Assembly (NCBI GenBank): GCA_030601885.1
Contig: JAUWAU010000019.1
Span: 1 to 64,000, forward strand
DNA length: 64,000 bases
Reading direction: 5' to 3'
DNA from: Armatimonadota bacterium
Lineage (GTDB): Bacteria > Armatimonadota > Zipacnadia > JAUWAU01
Shown: one piece after another, positions 36,319 to 45,710 of the stretch
Layout: each line of letters begins with the position of its first letter
How positions within the stretch are numbered: position 1 is the stretch's first letter
Translations under genes and position numbers: made by a program
The notes under the pieces: generated by a model
Database searches by the model: none
Told to the model about the DNA's origin: nothing
The model's input: only the letters and a program-made list of their open reading frames with translations

Positions 36319-37287
36319 ATGTCTGGCGAGGCGCCAAGACAGTCTGCGGAAGCGGCAACCGGGGCCATGCGGCGTCGGTCGCCGTGGGTGCTGCGCGTCG
36401 TGGGGGCGCTGATACTCATATACGCCGGCAGCGGCGTGTACTTCGTGCGCCCCAATGAGGAGGCGGTGGTGAGGCGATTCGGGAAGGTGATCGCCGGCCA
36501 CGTGCCCCCCGGCATGCACTATCGCCTGCCATATCCCTGGGAGACGGCCGATCGGGTGACGGTGCGGAAAGCCCGGCGCATCGCCGTAGGTTTCTCCATC
36601 GCCGATGGCGTGACCGGACGGCAGCCGACGGCTGCCGAGGCGCAGTTTCTGACCGGCGACAGGAATGTCGTAGACGTGGGGCTCATGGTGCAGTATGCAG
36701 TGCGTGAGCCGGCCCAGTACCTGTTTCGAGCGGGCCAGCCCGAGGGTCTCATCGAGGCGGCCGCCGCCTCGTGCTTGGCTGAGGCGGTGGCGGACATCTC
36801 GGTTGACGCCGTCCTCACGATAGGCAAGATCGAGGCCCAGCAGCAGGTGCGCGCGGCTCTGCAGCAGATTCTGAACGAGTACGACGTTGGGGTGCAGATC
36901 TGGTCGGTGAGCATACAGCGGGCGACACCGCCTGAAGAGGTGCGGGACGCGTTTGCGGATGTGACGAGTGCACGGGAGGATCGCGAGCGCATCAAGAACC
37001 AAGCCGAGGGCTACCGCCAAGAGGTTGTGCCACGAGCGCGTGGTGATGCCGAACGAATCAAGAGCGAGGCCCTCGGCTACAAGCAGCGGCGCATCAACGA
37101 GGCGATGGGCGATGCTGACCGATTCGCCCGCCGGCTCGAGGAATATCGGAAAGCCAGAGGCGTCACGCGCGACCGGCTCTACATCGAAACGATGGAGCGG
37201 CTGCTCCCGAAAATGCGTAAAGTGATCGTTGACGCCGAAGGTGGTGCAGACGCCATCGATCTGGCGATCCTGCGTGCGGAGCCATGA
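36319..37287 (+). CDS. hflK: HflK-like SPFH protein
   Basis: 322 residues from ATG 36319; a GTG nine bases upstream is possible. Membrane helix WVLRVVGALILIYAGSGVYFV, then VRPNEEAVVRRFGKVIAGHVPPGMHYRLPYPWE, the HflK start of the SPFH domain. LTGDRNVVDVGLMVQYAV parallels the same block in the upstream fusion (FTGDHNLVEVNVVVHYSV), so the two are paralogues. The C-terminus holds the coiled helix and LYIETMERLLPKMRKVIVD. Its ATGA stop/start overlap with the next gene indicates a shared transcript. Confidence 0.92.
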   Translation: MSGEAPRQSAEAATGAMRRRSPWVLRVVGALILIYAGSGVYFVRPNEEAVVRRFGKVIAGHVPPGMHYRLPYPWETADRVTVRKARRIAVGFSIADGVTGRQPTAAEAQFLTGDRNVVDVGLMVQYAVREPAQYLFRAGQPEGLIEAAAASCLAEAVADISVDAVLTIGKIEAQQQVRAALQQILNEYDVGVQIWSVSIQRATPPEEVRDAFADVTSAREDRERIKNQAEGYRQEVVPRARGDAERIKSEALGYKQRRINEAMGDADRFARRLEEYRKARGVTRDRLYIETMERLLPKMRKVIVDAEGGADAIDLAILRAEP

Positions 37288-37817
37288 AGTCGAGGCTGGC
37301 GCCCATCATATTCACCGCCGTCCTCGTCGTGCTTGCCTTCGCTCTCTTCCGCGGAAAGGAAGGCGCGGGACTGGTCGGCGGGTGGCGCCGGAACACCGAT
37401 CAGCGCGCCGGGCCGGAGGAGACGCTCTTTGCGATGGTGCAGGCGGCCCAGAGGGGTGACACGGAGGCGTATTTTGATTGCTTCTGGGGACCGTTGCGAA
37501 CGCGCCTCGAACAGACGGGGCGCGACATGGGCCGGCGGGGCTTCGCCAAGTATCTCTCCGGGGCTGCCGAGGCGATCAAAGGCGTGGCCGTCATCGGCCA
37601 GCCGGAGCCTTTGGGCGCCGATCTGAAGGTGCGGGCGGAGATGGTGTATGAGGACAAGAACGAGCTGCAGGAGTTCATCTTTACGCGGCGCCGGGGAAGA
37701 TGGAGAATATCGGGGATGGACAACCCGCGCCGTATCAAGACCGTTATCCCCTACGGAACGGAAGCCTATCCACTGATGCCGCCCGCGGGCAGCGAGGACG
37801 AGGAAGCCAGGCCGTAG
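37284..37817 (+). CDS. Membrane-anchored small protein of unknown function
   Basis: 177 residues; ATG overlaps the hflK stop (ATGA). One N-terminal membrane helix (APIIFTAVLVVLAFALF) then a soluble domain with ETLFAMVQAAQRGDTEAYFDCF, the kind of start seen in SnoaL/NTF2-like or DUF4878-like domains, followed by beta strands (LKVRAEMVYEDKNELQEFIFTRRRGRWRISG). An acidic tail ends it. Probably works with the SPFH complex encoded upstream; this is inferred from coupling only. Confidence 0.7.
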   Translation: MKSRLAPIIFTAVLVVLAFALFRGKEGAGLVGGWRRNTDQRAGPEETLFAMVQAAQRGDTEAYFDCFWGPLRTRLEQTGRDMGRRGFAKYLSGAAEAIKGVAVIGQPEPLGADLKVRAEMVYEDKNELQEFIFTRRRGRWRISGMDNPRRIKTVIPYGTEAYPLMPPAGSEDEEARP

Positions 37818-37848
37818 CGGCGGCTCAGCGTACATACAGGAGCTGACG

Positions 37849-40125
37849 ATGCCCAAGGACATCGACGTACTTCCCGACTTCACCACGGGGCAGATCGACA
37901 TACAGTCCATCCCCAAATTCGTCTACGACAGCTCCCTGGCGGGCGAGCTTGCCGGCGGCCTCACACACACTGAGGCGAAGCGCTTGCTGCGCTACATGAT
38001 GGTCATCCGCGCCTTCGAAGAGCGCATCGCAGAGCTGAAGTCGGGCCGGTACGCGGGTCTGCCCGGTTTCAGGTTCATCGGCGCCAGTCACCTGTCCATC
38101 GGCCAGGAGGCCGTTGCGGTGGGCACCATGGCAGGCATCCGGCCCGACGACTACATCACCAGCACGCACCGAGGGCACGGGCACTCAATTGCCAAAGGCG
38201 CCTTTGCCATCGAGAGCATGACGCAGGAGCAGCTCGCCGAGTTCATCGGCGTGCCGCCCACGGACGCTCCGCGAGAGGCGCTGCTGCAGCAAGCTTTTCA
38301 GATGCATCTGCATCGCACCATGGCCGAGCTGTTCGGCAAAGAGGAGGGCTACTGCCGCGGGCGCGGGGGCGGGATGCACATCGCCGACTTCCACGTGGGG
38401 CACCTGGGCGCCAATGCCATCGTCGGCGGGAGTCTGGCCATCGCGACGGGCGCGGCAATGGCGTGCTCCAAGCTCGAGAACGACCGCGTTGTCGTCTGCC
38501 TCGTCGGCGACGGCGGCGTGAGCAACGGGATCGCCGCTGAGTCGTTCAACTTCGCCTGCATGGATCAGTTCAAGGCCGGCACGCCCGTGATATACCTCAT
38601 CGAGAACAACCAATATGCCATGACCGGCCAAGAGGCGGGCGAGGTGACGGGAGTGCGGTACCTGGCTCAACGCGGCGCCGGGTTCGACGAGGAGAACATG
38701 AACGCGGAAGTGGTCAACGGCATGGACGTGCTGGCGGTGCGCGATGCCGTGCGCCGAGGGGCAGCGAAGTGCCGCAATGGCGATGGCCCGGTCCTGCTGG
38801 AGTGCATGACGTATCGCTACATGGGCCATTCGCTCAGCGACAGCGGCGAAACGTATCGAAGCAAGGACGAGGAGCAAGCATGGCGGCGCGAGGATTGCAT
38901 CGAGCGCTACGTGTGTCAGATGGTGGAAACCGGCGTCATTACCAAAGCTGAGCTTGAGCAACTCGACGCCGCGATGCGCGCCGCGCTCGACGAGGCCACG
39001 CTCAGCGCGTACCATTCACCAGATCCGGATCCGAAAGAGATGTACGCGGGGTTGTATGCTACCAGCACGTCTGAGGACATTGGCCAGGAGTGGCGCACGC
39101 CGGACGACGAGATTCTCCGACCGTGGCGCAAGGTGCGCCGGGACAGTAAGGGGCAGATGCTGTATCGCCACGCCGTCGCCGAAGCGGTTGCAGAGGAGAT
39201 GATGCGGGACCGGCGCGTGATCCTGTACGGTGAGGACGTGGCCGACTACGGCGGGGCATTCCAGGCGACGCGGGGGCTGCTGGCGACCTTCGGACGCGAG
39301 CGTGTGTTCAACACGGCGATATCGGAGTCGGCCATTGTGGGCACGGCCGTCGGTGCCGCTATGGTCGGCCTGCGTCCGGTCGCGGAGATCATGTACATTG
39401 ATTTCCTGCTGATGGCCATGGATCAGACGGGGAATCAGGCGGCAAAGGCCCAGTACATGTTCGGCGGCAAGGCCACCATCCCCATGGTCATCAGGACCAC
39501 CATCGGGGGCGGCAAGGGCTACGCCGGGCAGCACTCGCAGAGCCTCGAGGCGATCCCGGCACATATCCCGGGCCTGAAGATCGCCATGCCCTCGACGCCC
39601 TACGACTGCAAAGGGCTGCTGAAGACGGCCATCCGCGACGACAATCCCGTGATCTTCATCGAGCACCAGAACCTTTACGATCAACGAGGCGTGGTGCCGG
39701 AGGAGGACTACACCATCCCCTTCGGCGAGGCCGCCATCCGCCGCGAGGGCGGCGATCTGACCATCGTCGCCTACAGCAGCATGGCGCCCGTGGCGCTGGA
39801 GGCAGCAGCGCGCGCGGCCGACGAGCTGAACGTCCAGGCGGAGGTGGTCGATCCGCGCACGGTGTGTCCTCTGGATGTCGAGACCATCGCCGCGTCGGTA
39901 CGCAAGACGGGGCGTCTCATGCTCGTCACGCAGGCTCCCGCGACGGGCTGCTTCTCCGAGCACATCGCCTACGCTGTTCAGGAGCGCTGCTTCGGGGATA
40001 TGAAGGCGGCGCCGCGCATCGTCGCCGCGTACGACGTCCCGCCCCCAATGGCGCAGACGCTTGAGCAGGAGAACATCCCATCGCCTGAGCGCGTGCTCGA
40101 GGCCATCGAAGCCCTCGTGTCGTAG
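37849..40125 (+). CDS. Fused E1 alpha/beta 2-oxoacid (pyruvate/acetoin-type) dehydrogenase
   Basis: 758 residues, start ATG with GGAG 7 nt upstream. Residues about 40-365 are the E1 alpha half: HRGHGHSIAKGA, GRGGGMHIADF and the thiamine-pyrophosphate motif VVCLVGDGGVSNG to IENNQYA. Residues about 420-758 are the E1 beta half: VILYGEDVADYGGAF, FNTAISESAIVGTAVGAA, and the transketolase C-terminal block EVVDPRTVCPLD. In most bacteria the halves are separate genes. The enzyme decarboxylates a 2-oxoacid and passes the acyl group to E2, but no E2 or E3 gene is nearby, so pyruvate, acetoin and branched-chain substrates all remain possible. Confidence 0.93.
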   Translation: MPKDIDVLPDFTTGQIDIQSIPKFVYDSSLAGELAGGLTHTEAKRLLRYMMVIRAFEERIAELKSGRYAGLPGFRFIGASHLSIGQEAVAVGTMAGIRPDDYITSTHRGHGHSIAKGAFAIESMTQEQLAEFIGVPPTDAPREALLQQAFQMHLHRTMAELFGKEEGYCRGRGGGMHIADFHVGHLGANAIVGGSLAIATGAAMACSKLENDRVVVCLVGDGGVSNGIAAESFNFACMDQFKAGTPVIYLIENNQYAMTGQEAGEVTGVRYLAQRGAGFDEENMNAEVVNGMDVLAVRDAVRRGAAKCRNGDGPVLLECMTYRYMGHSLSDSGETYRSKDEEQAWRREDCIERYVCQMVETGVITKAELEQLDAAMRAALDEATLSAYHSPDPDPKEMYAGLYATSTSEDIGQEWRTPDDEILRPWRKVRRDSKGQMLYRHAVAEAVAEEMMRDRRVILYGEDVADYGGAFQATRGLLATFGRERVFNTAISESAIVGTAVGAAMVGLRPVAEIMYIDFLLMAMDQTGNQAAKAQYMFGGKATIPMVIRTTIGGGKGYAGQHSQSLEAIPAHIPGLKIAMPSTPYDCKGLLKTAIRDDNPVIFIEHQNLYDQRGVVPEEDYTIPFGEAAIRREGGDLTIVAYSSMAPVALEAAARAADELNVQAEVVDPRTVCPLDVETIAASVRKTGRLMLVTQAPATGCFSEHIAYAVQERCFGDMKAAPRIVAAYDVPPPMAQTLEQENIPSPERVLEAIEALVS

Positions 40126-40179
40126 GCGGAATCGGACTGAGGGTTGACCCCGCTGCCCCGGTGCAGGAGGTGTCCGACG

Positions 40180-42384
40180 GTGGAACGCAAAGCGGTTTGG
40201 CTGATGATAGCGGCACTCGTAGCCGTGGGAGTTGCCGTTGCCGGCCGCAGTCTACGAGCGCAGGTCGGTGAGGGGAGCACGGCGCCCTTGGCTGTCAGGC
40301 ACTCCCAGAACACGCGCACCGTGCCGCCATACGAGGTCTTTGAGCTTACCTTCAAGCACGAGAACGATTATGCGAATCCTTTTCTTCACGTGACGATCGA
40401 CATCACCTTCTCCACGCCCTCCGGAAAGAAGGTGCAGATCGGCGGCTTTCACTATGGCTCCTCCTCGCCGCCCAAGATCCAGGTCCGCACCGTGGACACT
40501 CCTCGCGGGCGGCGTCAGGTGGTGGACTACGTGTTCGACAGCCACGACCTGTGGAGGGCGAGGTTTGCCCCCGCGGAGCTGGGCGAGTGGACTTACTCGT
40601 ATGTCTTCGCCAATGCCCAGGGGCAGAAGGCGACGGGTGAGGGCGCCTTCACGTGCGTCGAGGGTCGCGTCCATAACCGCGGCTTCGTCCGGCAGAATCC
40701 TGACAATCCGTTTCGGTGGGTGTTCGACGACGGGAGCCCCTACTTCCCCATCGGTCTGCAGGAGGGTTGGGGCGATTGGACCGGCACCGGCACAGCGCTC
40801 GACACGAAGTCCATGGAGGGACCCTTCCGCACCGACCGCACTAACTTGGTCGAGCTGCCGCCCGGGCCCCTGTACGTGCGGGGCCCGTCGATGAACCCGC
40901 AGAACGCCGATGTGTACGCCCGCCGCCACAGCCGTTGTGGATTCAACCTCTACCGCTTCTCCCAGAGGAACAACACGTACAACCTGTATCGCGACCTCGA
41001 TCGCTACATGGTGCAGGAAGCCGTGATGACCGACGAGATCCTCCAGCATCTGGGCAAGTATGGCTTTCGCATCTTCTACGGAATCTTCGGCTTCGGCAAG
41101 GTGTTCAACGATGAGCCCGGCAACGCCGAGGCGATGGCCAAGGTGAAGCGCTTCATCAAGTACAGCGTGGACCGCTGGGGCGCGTACGTGGACATCTGGG
41201 AGTTCCTGAACGAGCAGAAGGCCGACACCGGGTGGTACGAGATCGTGACCCCCTACCTGCGCTCCATCGATCCGTACCGGCACCCCATCACGACGAGCTG
41301 GGAGCGGCCGGAGCTGGAGGGCATCGAGCTGAGCGCCCCCCACTGGTACCAACGCGTTGACAGCGGCCTGACATCGCACAAGCTCACGGCCGACCGCGCT
41401 GCTCGGTACAAGCAATTCGGCAAGCCCGTTATCGTCGGCGAGCACGGCAACTCCGTCGGCCGCGACAAGCCTCGCCCCGTCGGTGTGGGCGGCGTGTGGG
41501 ACGCCGGGTCGGCCGTCCGTATGCGCATCCGCAACTGGACTGCCCTCTTCCATGAGATCTCCTTCGTCTTCTGGAACACAAGTTACGCCCGCGACGGACA
41601 CTTCATGAACATCTGGCTGGGGCCCCAGGAGCGCCAGTACATCCGGGCGATGCAGGACTTCGCTTACCGCCTTGACAACAACATCCGAATGGTGCCGGTG
41701 ACGGTTTCGGCCCCCGAGCAAGTGACGGCGTACGGCCTGGCTTCCAACGAGCGCGCGGCCATATACATGCACCATTTCGCCGACCACGCCAGTCCGGTGC
41801 GCGGGCTGACAGTGACCCTCGATGTGCCCGCTGCCGCGAAGGGGTACTGGTACGCGCCAGAGAACGGGGCCATCCTCCGCACATTCGATGCCCCGGCCGG
41901 TAGAGGGAGCTTCGAAGCGCCGCCGTTCGCCATCGACCTCGCGCTGCTGATCACCACCGACGGGCCTCCGGACATCGACCATGACGGCATCCCCAACGAC
42001 CGTGACCCGGATGACGACAACGACGGCGTCGCCGACAAGGACGACGCCTTTCCTCTCGAGCCCGAGGAGTGGGAGGACAAGGACGGCGACCTGATCGGCG
42101 ATAATCTGGACGCCGACACTGATGGGGATGGCCAGGCGGACGACCGCAACGGCGACGGCATCCCGGATCACGAGGACCTCGACCTCGACGGCGATGGCGT
42201 GGACAGGGCCAAATCAGTGCCCTGGGACGCCTTTCCGTTGGACCCAAAGGAATGGCGCGACACGGACGGCGATGGCATCGGCGACAATGCCGACACCGAC
42301 GACGACGGCGATGGGTGGAGTGATGGGGAGGAGACGAAGGCCGGCAGCGACCCTCTGGACAAGTTGAGCTTTCCGGCCAACTGA
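40180..42384 (+). CDS. Secreted DUF5060 glycoside hydrolase with thrombospondin type 3-like Ca repeats
   Basis: 734 residues from GTG 40180 (GGAGG 9 nt upstream). Signal peptide VWLMIAALVAVGVAVAG. A DUF5060 beta domain comes first (YEVFELTFKHENDYANPF; GEWTYSYVF), then a TIM barrel with likely acid/base Glu in IWEFLNEQ and nucleophile Glu in VIVGEHGNS, typical of clan A glycosidases. The C-terminal 130 residues are DxDxDG-type repeats (DHDGIPNDRDPDDDNDGV; DTDGDGIGDNADTDDDGDGW), which bind calcium and often join secreted enzymes to a surface or dockerin-like partner. Substrate unknown. GTG start and signal were used to reject a longer upstream frame. Confidence 0.87.
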   Translation: MERKAVWLMIAALVAVGVAVAGRSLRAQVGEGSTAPLAVRHSQNTRTVPPYEVFELTFKHENDYANPFLHVTIDITFSTPSGKKVQIGGFHYGSSSPPKIQVRTVDTPRGRRQVVDYVFDSHDLWRARFAPAELGEWTYSYVFANAQGQKATGEGAFTCVEGRVHNRGFVRQNPDNPFRWVFDDGSPYFPIGLQEGWGDWTGTGTALDTKSMEGPFRTDRTNLVELPPGPLYVRGPSMNPQNADVYARRHSRCGFNLYRFSQRNNTYNLYRDLDRYMVQEAVMTDEILQHLGKYGFRIFYGIFGFGKVFNDEPGNAEAMAKVKRFIKYSVDRWGAYVDIWEFLNEQKADTGWYEIVTPYLRSIDPYRHPITTSWERPELEGIELSAPHWYQRVDSGLTSHKLTADRAARYKQFGKPVIVGEHGNSVGRDKPRPVGVGGVWDAGSAVRMRIRNWTALFHEISFVFWNTSYARDGHFMNIWLGPQERQYIRAMQDFAYRLDNNIRMVPVTVSAPEQVTAYGLASNERAAIYMHHFADHASPVRGLTVTLDVPAAAKGYWYAPENGAILRTFDAPAGRGSFEAPPFAIDLALLITTDGPPDIDHDGIPNDRDPDDDNDGVADKDDAFPLEPEEWEDKDGDLIGDNLDADTDGDGQADDRNGDGIPDHEDLDLDGDGVDRAKSVPWDAFPLDPKEWRDTDGDGIGDNADTDDDGDGWSDGEETKAGSDPLDKLSFPAN

Positions 42385-42432
42385 CCCAATCCGGCATGGG
42401 AGGACACGCGCCCTGCGTCTGGGCTCAAGGTC

Positions 42433-43641
42433 ATGAAGCTGGCACAGATCGGCGCGGGGAACATCGGCCGGTCATTCATCGGGCAGTTGTTCTCTCGGGC
42501 CGGGTACGAGGTCGTCTTCATCGACATTGACGACGCTCTCGTGGATGCCCTCAACGAGCGCCGCTCCTACACGGTCGAGATCAAGGACGCCAACCCCGAG
42601 ACGCTGGTCATCGAGAACGTCCGCGCCGTGAATGGCAGGGACATCCCGCGGGCCGCCGGGGAGGTGGCGACGGCGGACGTTGTGGCCACGGCCGTCGGTC
42701 CCGATGCCCTGCCTCAGGTGTGTCCCATGCTTGCCATGGCGCTGGTGCGGCGCGCCGAGCTGGGCGGCGGAGCGCTGGACATCGTAATATGCGAGAACAT
42801 GCGCCACGCGGCCGCGTTCATACGGGAGGCCCTCGCCGAGCATCTCCCTGCCAACTTCCCCCTGGACGATGCCGTCGGCCTGGTCGAGACGAGCATCGGC
42901 AAGATGGTGCCCATCATGACGCCGGAGCAGCGGCGCGCGGATCCGCTGCTCGTATTCGCCGAGGCGTACAACACGCTCATCGTGGACGGGACGGCGTTCA
43001 AGTGCGGTGTGCCGCCGGTGCCGGGCATCGAGCCGAAGAGGAACATGGCGGCCTGGGTGGATCAGAAGCTGTTCGTGCACAACCTCGGGCACGCGCTGCT
43101 GGCGTATCTTGGCTATCTGCTGATTCCGGGCGCGCGCTTCGTGTGGGAGGCTGTGGACGATCCGGCGGTGGGCCAGGCGACGCGGGAGGGGATGTGGGAA
43201 TCAGGCCGGGCGCTGATGGCGGAGTACCCGGACGAACTGGACGAGGCAACCGAGACGCAGCAGATCGAGGGATTGCTGCGGCGCTTTGCCAATCGCGCCC
43301 TCGGTGACACCATCTTTCGCGTCGGCCGCGACCTTCGGCGGAAGCTTGCCCCCGACGACCGGCTCATAGGTGCCTTGCGCCTCGACGCCAAGCACGACGT
43401 CGCAGCTCCCATGACTACACTTGGCGCGGCGGCCGCGATGCTATTCCGCGCGACCGACGACGAGGGGCGGATGTTCCCGCGCGACGCCGAGTTCGTCGAA
43501 GCGATCTATTCGCAGGGTCCCGAGCACGTGCTGCGCACCGTGTGCAAGCTCGATCCGGCCGAGGAGCCGGACGGGCGGATCTTTGACGGCGTGCTGGGGG
43601 CTCACGCCCGCATCGTCGCGGACCCTCATAGCTTCCTGTGA
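42433..43641 (+). CDS. mtlD: Mannitol-1-phosphate 5-dehydrogenase family protein
   Basis: 402 residues, near the family's usual 380. The N-terminal Rossmann motif KLAQIGAGNIGRSFIGQLF and the FIDIDDALVDALN strand bind NAD. The mannitol dehydrogenase C-terminal domain follows, with VETSIGKMVPIM and KLFVHNLGHALLAYLGYL, which contains the catalytic His and surrounding residues. It interconverts mannitol 1-phosphate and fructose 6-phosphate. There is no mannitol PTS gene here, so the physiological polyol phosphate may differ. The last 16 bases overlap the convergent acetyltransferase gene. Confidence 0.88.
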   Translation: MKLAQIGAGNIGRSFIGQLFSRAGYEVVFIDIDDALVDALNERRSYTVEIKDANPETLVIENVRAVNGRDIPRAAGEVATADVVATAVGPDALPQVCPMLAMALVRRAELGGGALDIVICENMRHAAAFIREALAEHLPANFPLDDAVGLVETSIGKMVPIMTPEQRRADPLLVFAEAYNTLIVDGTAFKCGVPPVPGIEPKRNMAAWVDQKLFVHNLGHALLAYLGYLLIPGARFVWEAVDDPAVGQATREGMWESGRALMAEYPDELDEATETQQIEGLLRRFANRALGDTIFRVGRDLRRKLAPDDRLIGALRLDAKHDVAAPMTTLGAAAAMLFRATDDEGRMFPRDAEFVEAIYSQGPEHVLRTVCKLDPAEEPDGRIFDGVLGAHARIVADPHSFL

Positions 43642-44441
43642 CGTCCCTCGGCGTGCCAAATCATGAACTCATCGCCCGGGCGCTTGCGGAAGAAGGGCAC
43701 TGGGTTGTCTCGGAGTGCCGATAGGCCGAAGTCGCGCAGGTCGCAGGCCATAAACAGCCGCGTCTCGGCCTCCCCGACATGGCCGACCGTCACGGGATAG
43801 CGCTTCTCGAAGGCCGCGCCCATCTCCGTGAAGTCGAAGTTCGGCCAGGGAGCGGTCCGGGCGAATTCCGTCGTGCTGCGCTCCGCAAAGAGCGCCTGTA
43901 TGTAGTGAAAGAGGGTGCACGTGCGGTAGTTGGTGCCGAGGAACGTGTACTTGGCGCCCAGGCCGCACATCTTCTCCCACGGACTGTCGGCCGCAAAGGC
44001 GGCGTCGCCCCACGGGCTTGGCCGGCCGGAAGCGTGCTGGTGATCCTTGGTCAGCTCGTGCGCGAGCGGGCCGATGGCAGAGGCCGCGTGCGTTGGGTGC
44101 CAACTGCGGAGGCTCTCCCGGCGCTGCCGGAACACCTCCGTAATGCGACCGACGTCCGAGGGCGACTTCTCGATGTCCCAGATTCGGAAGCGTTCCTCCA
44201 CCGACAGCCCACCCCGGACGAGGCTGGGCATGATGACGCTGCCCGTGTCGCCCACGACCTCGAGAAGTGCGTCGATTACAGCGTCCGCGCCGCCGACCAC
44301 ATAGCCGATGCTGCTCATTGAACTGTGCACCATCACCACGTCGCCTGTCTGCAGGCCGAGGGCGGCCAAGTCTTTCGCCATATCCGCCTGCGTGACGTGG
44401 CGGCGCTCGCGCGCTATCTGCTCCAGGGAATGCTTCGACAT
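43626..44441 (-). CDS. AAC(3)-type aminoglycoside N-acetyltransferase family protein
   Basis: 271 residues with AGGAGGAGG just before the ATG. Family blocks present: VVMVHSSMSSIGYVVGGADAVIDAL, GSVIMPS, WHPTHAASAIGPLAHELTKDH, PWGDAAF and FLGTNYRTCTLFHYIQ. The fold acetylates the 3-amino group of aminoglycosides in resistance enzymes, but most chromosomal members (YokD-like) have unknown natural substrates. No resistance or mobile genes adjoin it, so a housekeeping role is as likely as resistance. Confidence 0.88.
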   Translation of the reverse strand: MSKHSLEQIARERRHVTQADMAKDLAALGLQTGDVVMVHSSMSSIGYVVGGADAVIDALLEVVGDTGSVIMPSLVRGGLSVEERFRIWDIEKSPSDVGRITEVFRQRRESLRSWHPTHAASAIGPLAHELTKDHQHASGRPSPWGDAAFAADSPWEKMCGLGAKYTFLGTNYRTCTLFHYIQALFAERSTTEFARTAPWPNFDFTEMGAAFEKRYPVTVGHVGEAETRLFMACDLRDFGLSALRDNPVPFFRKRPGDEFMIWHAEGRHRKL

Positions 44442-44538
44442 GACCTCCTCCTGGGCTCTGCAAACGGTCTCCGGATGCTCGTTGGCTGCGACCGGCGGCT
44501 GCGGCCCGCCCAGACGGTCGCGTGCTCCTCAGCGGTGC

Positions 44539-45576
44539 TCATCCCAAGTCCCAGTATCCGACATCGTCCTCTGACTCCTCGAGCTGCTCCGCGATTCGGC
44601 GCCGACGGGCGCGAATGAGGCGAACGGTGCATACCACCACGAACAATGCGCCCATGGCCATGAAAATGGCCGTGCTGGTATCTATGGGCAGCGCTCGGCC
44701 CAGTCCCTTGGCGAACTGCGGCCGCCAGGCAGCTTCGAAATCGGCCATCGATCGGCCGTAGGCGCGCGGGAACGCTTGATCGATGTCGCCCGTCTCGGCG
44801 AGTGCGCCCACAAGCCTGTTGAGCCCTCTGTCGCCCGTCTCCTGAACAACGAACTCAACGAAGCTCCGGCTTTGGGCATAGGCCAGATTGGAGCTCTGCG
44901 GATTGCCGGGGAAGCCGACGTCCAGGTCCGCCATGGGCACGGGCTGTCCCCGCGCCTTGCGGCGCTGATCGCCGGGTGTGACGGCGTCGGCCACGTATTC
45001 GGCCAGCCCCTCCGTGAGCCATTTTGGCGGCTCGACGCCGTGGGCCTCGAGCGCCTGCCCGAGCGCGATGTGGACGAGCTCGTGGGCGAGCACCGCCTGC
45101 CGATCTTGCGCGGTGCCCTGCAGGCGCACGACGATCACCGACTCGCTGGAGCGCGCGCGGCCGGCGAGCCAGAAGTCCTCGGGGCCGCCACACAGCGCTT
45201 CCAGCTCCGCCTGGCTGCCGGCGATGTACAGATGAACCCGACGGCTCGGCACGAATCCGAACTCCCGTCCCACGGCGTCCCAGCAGTCCTCCGCGAGCTG
45301 GGCCTGGGCTTTAGCCTGGCTGTACCTGCCCTCAGAGTAGTACACGAAAAAGTGCTCCGTGTACCTTGAGAGGTGGGACGGCCTTTGAGCCGGAGACCGC
45401 GCGGCCAGAGCCGCTCCACCGGCCAGCGCACACAGCAGCGCGGTAACGAGCCAAGGGCGCGAGTCTGGCCATTTGTGGCCTCTCGGGCTTACGCACCCGC
45501 GTTGACAACCCACTGGCCCGGTGATATAGTTCCGGCGTGGAACGTCGGTGCATCGCACTTGCTCACACCAGCGCAC
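44539..45576 (-). CDS. Membrane-anchored gluzincin metalloprotease (peptidase MA-like)
   Basis: 345 residues from GTG 45576 (AGAGGG 8 nt upstream); shorter starts are possible because the first 35 residues precede the signal-like helix WLVTALLCALAGGAALAA. The catalytic zinc motif is VLAHELVHIALG with the third ligand in WLTEGLAEYVAD, the gluzincin pattern of PF13485. A C-terminal membrane helix (STAIFMAMGALFVVVCTVRLI) anchors the protein. Substrate unknown. Transcribed divergently from the HD-GYP gene. Confidence 0.85.
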   Translation of the reverse strand: MRWCEQVRCTDVPRRNYITGPVGCQRGCVSPRGHKWPDSRPWLVTALLCALAGGAALAARSPAQRPSHLSRYTEHFFVYYSEGRYSQAKAQAQLAEDCWDAVGREFGFVPSRRVHLYIAGSQAELEALCGGPEDFWLAGRARSSESVIVVRLQGTAQDRQAVLAHELVHIALGQALEAHGVEPPKWLTEGLAEYVADAVTPGDQRRKARGQPVPMADLDVGFPGNPQSSNLAYAQSRSFVEFVVQETGDRGLNRLVGALAETGDIDQAFPRAYGRSMADFEAAWRPQFAKGLGRALPIDTSTAIFMAMGALFVVVCTVRLIRARRRRIAEQLEESEDDVGYWDLG

Positions 45577-45710
45577 CGGAGGTGCCCTCTCTGCCGGCAG
45601 TGGAAAACTGAAGCTCCGCGTTATAGATAGCGTTCCCCCGACAACACGCTTTGCGCCAGCGGTGGTGTAGCGCTACGTTGGCACGCATGTAGTCAACGGG
45701 AGGATCAGCC

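Noticed and set aside
43626..44441. Aminoglycoside resistance island
   Set aside because: The AAC(3)-like gene has ordinary codon use and housekeeping neighbours, with no mobile element beside it.
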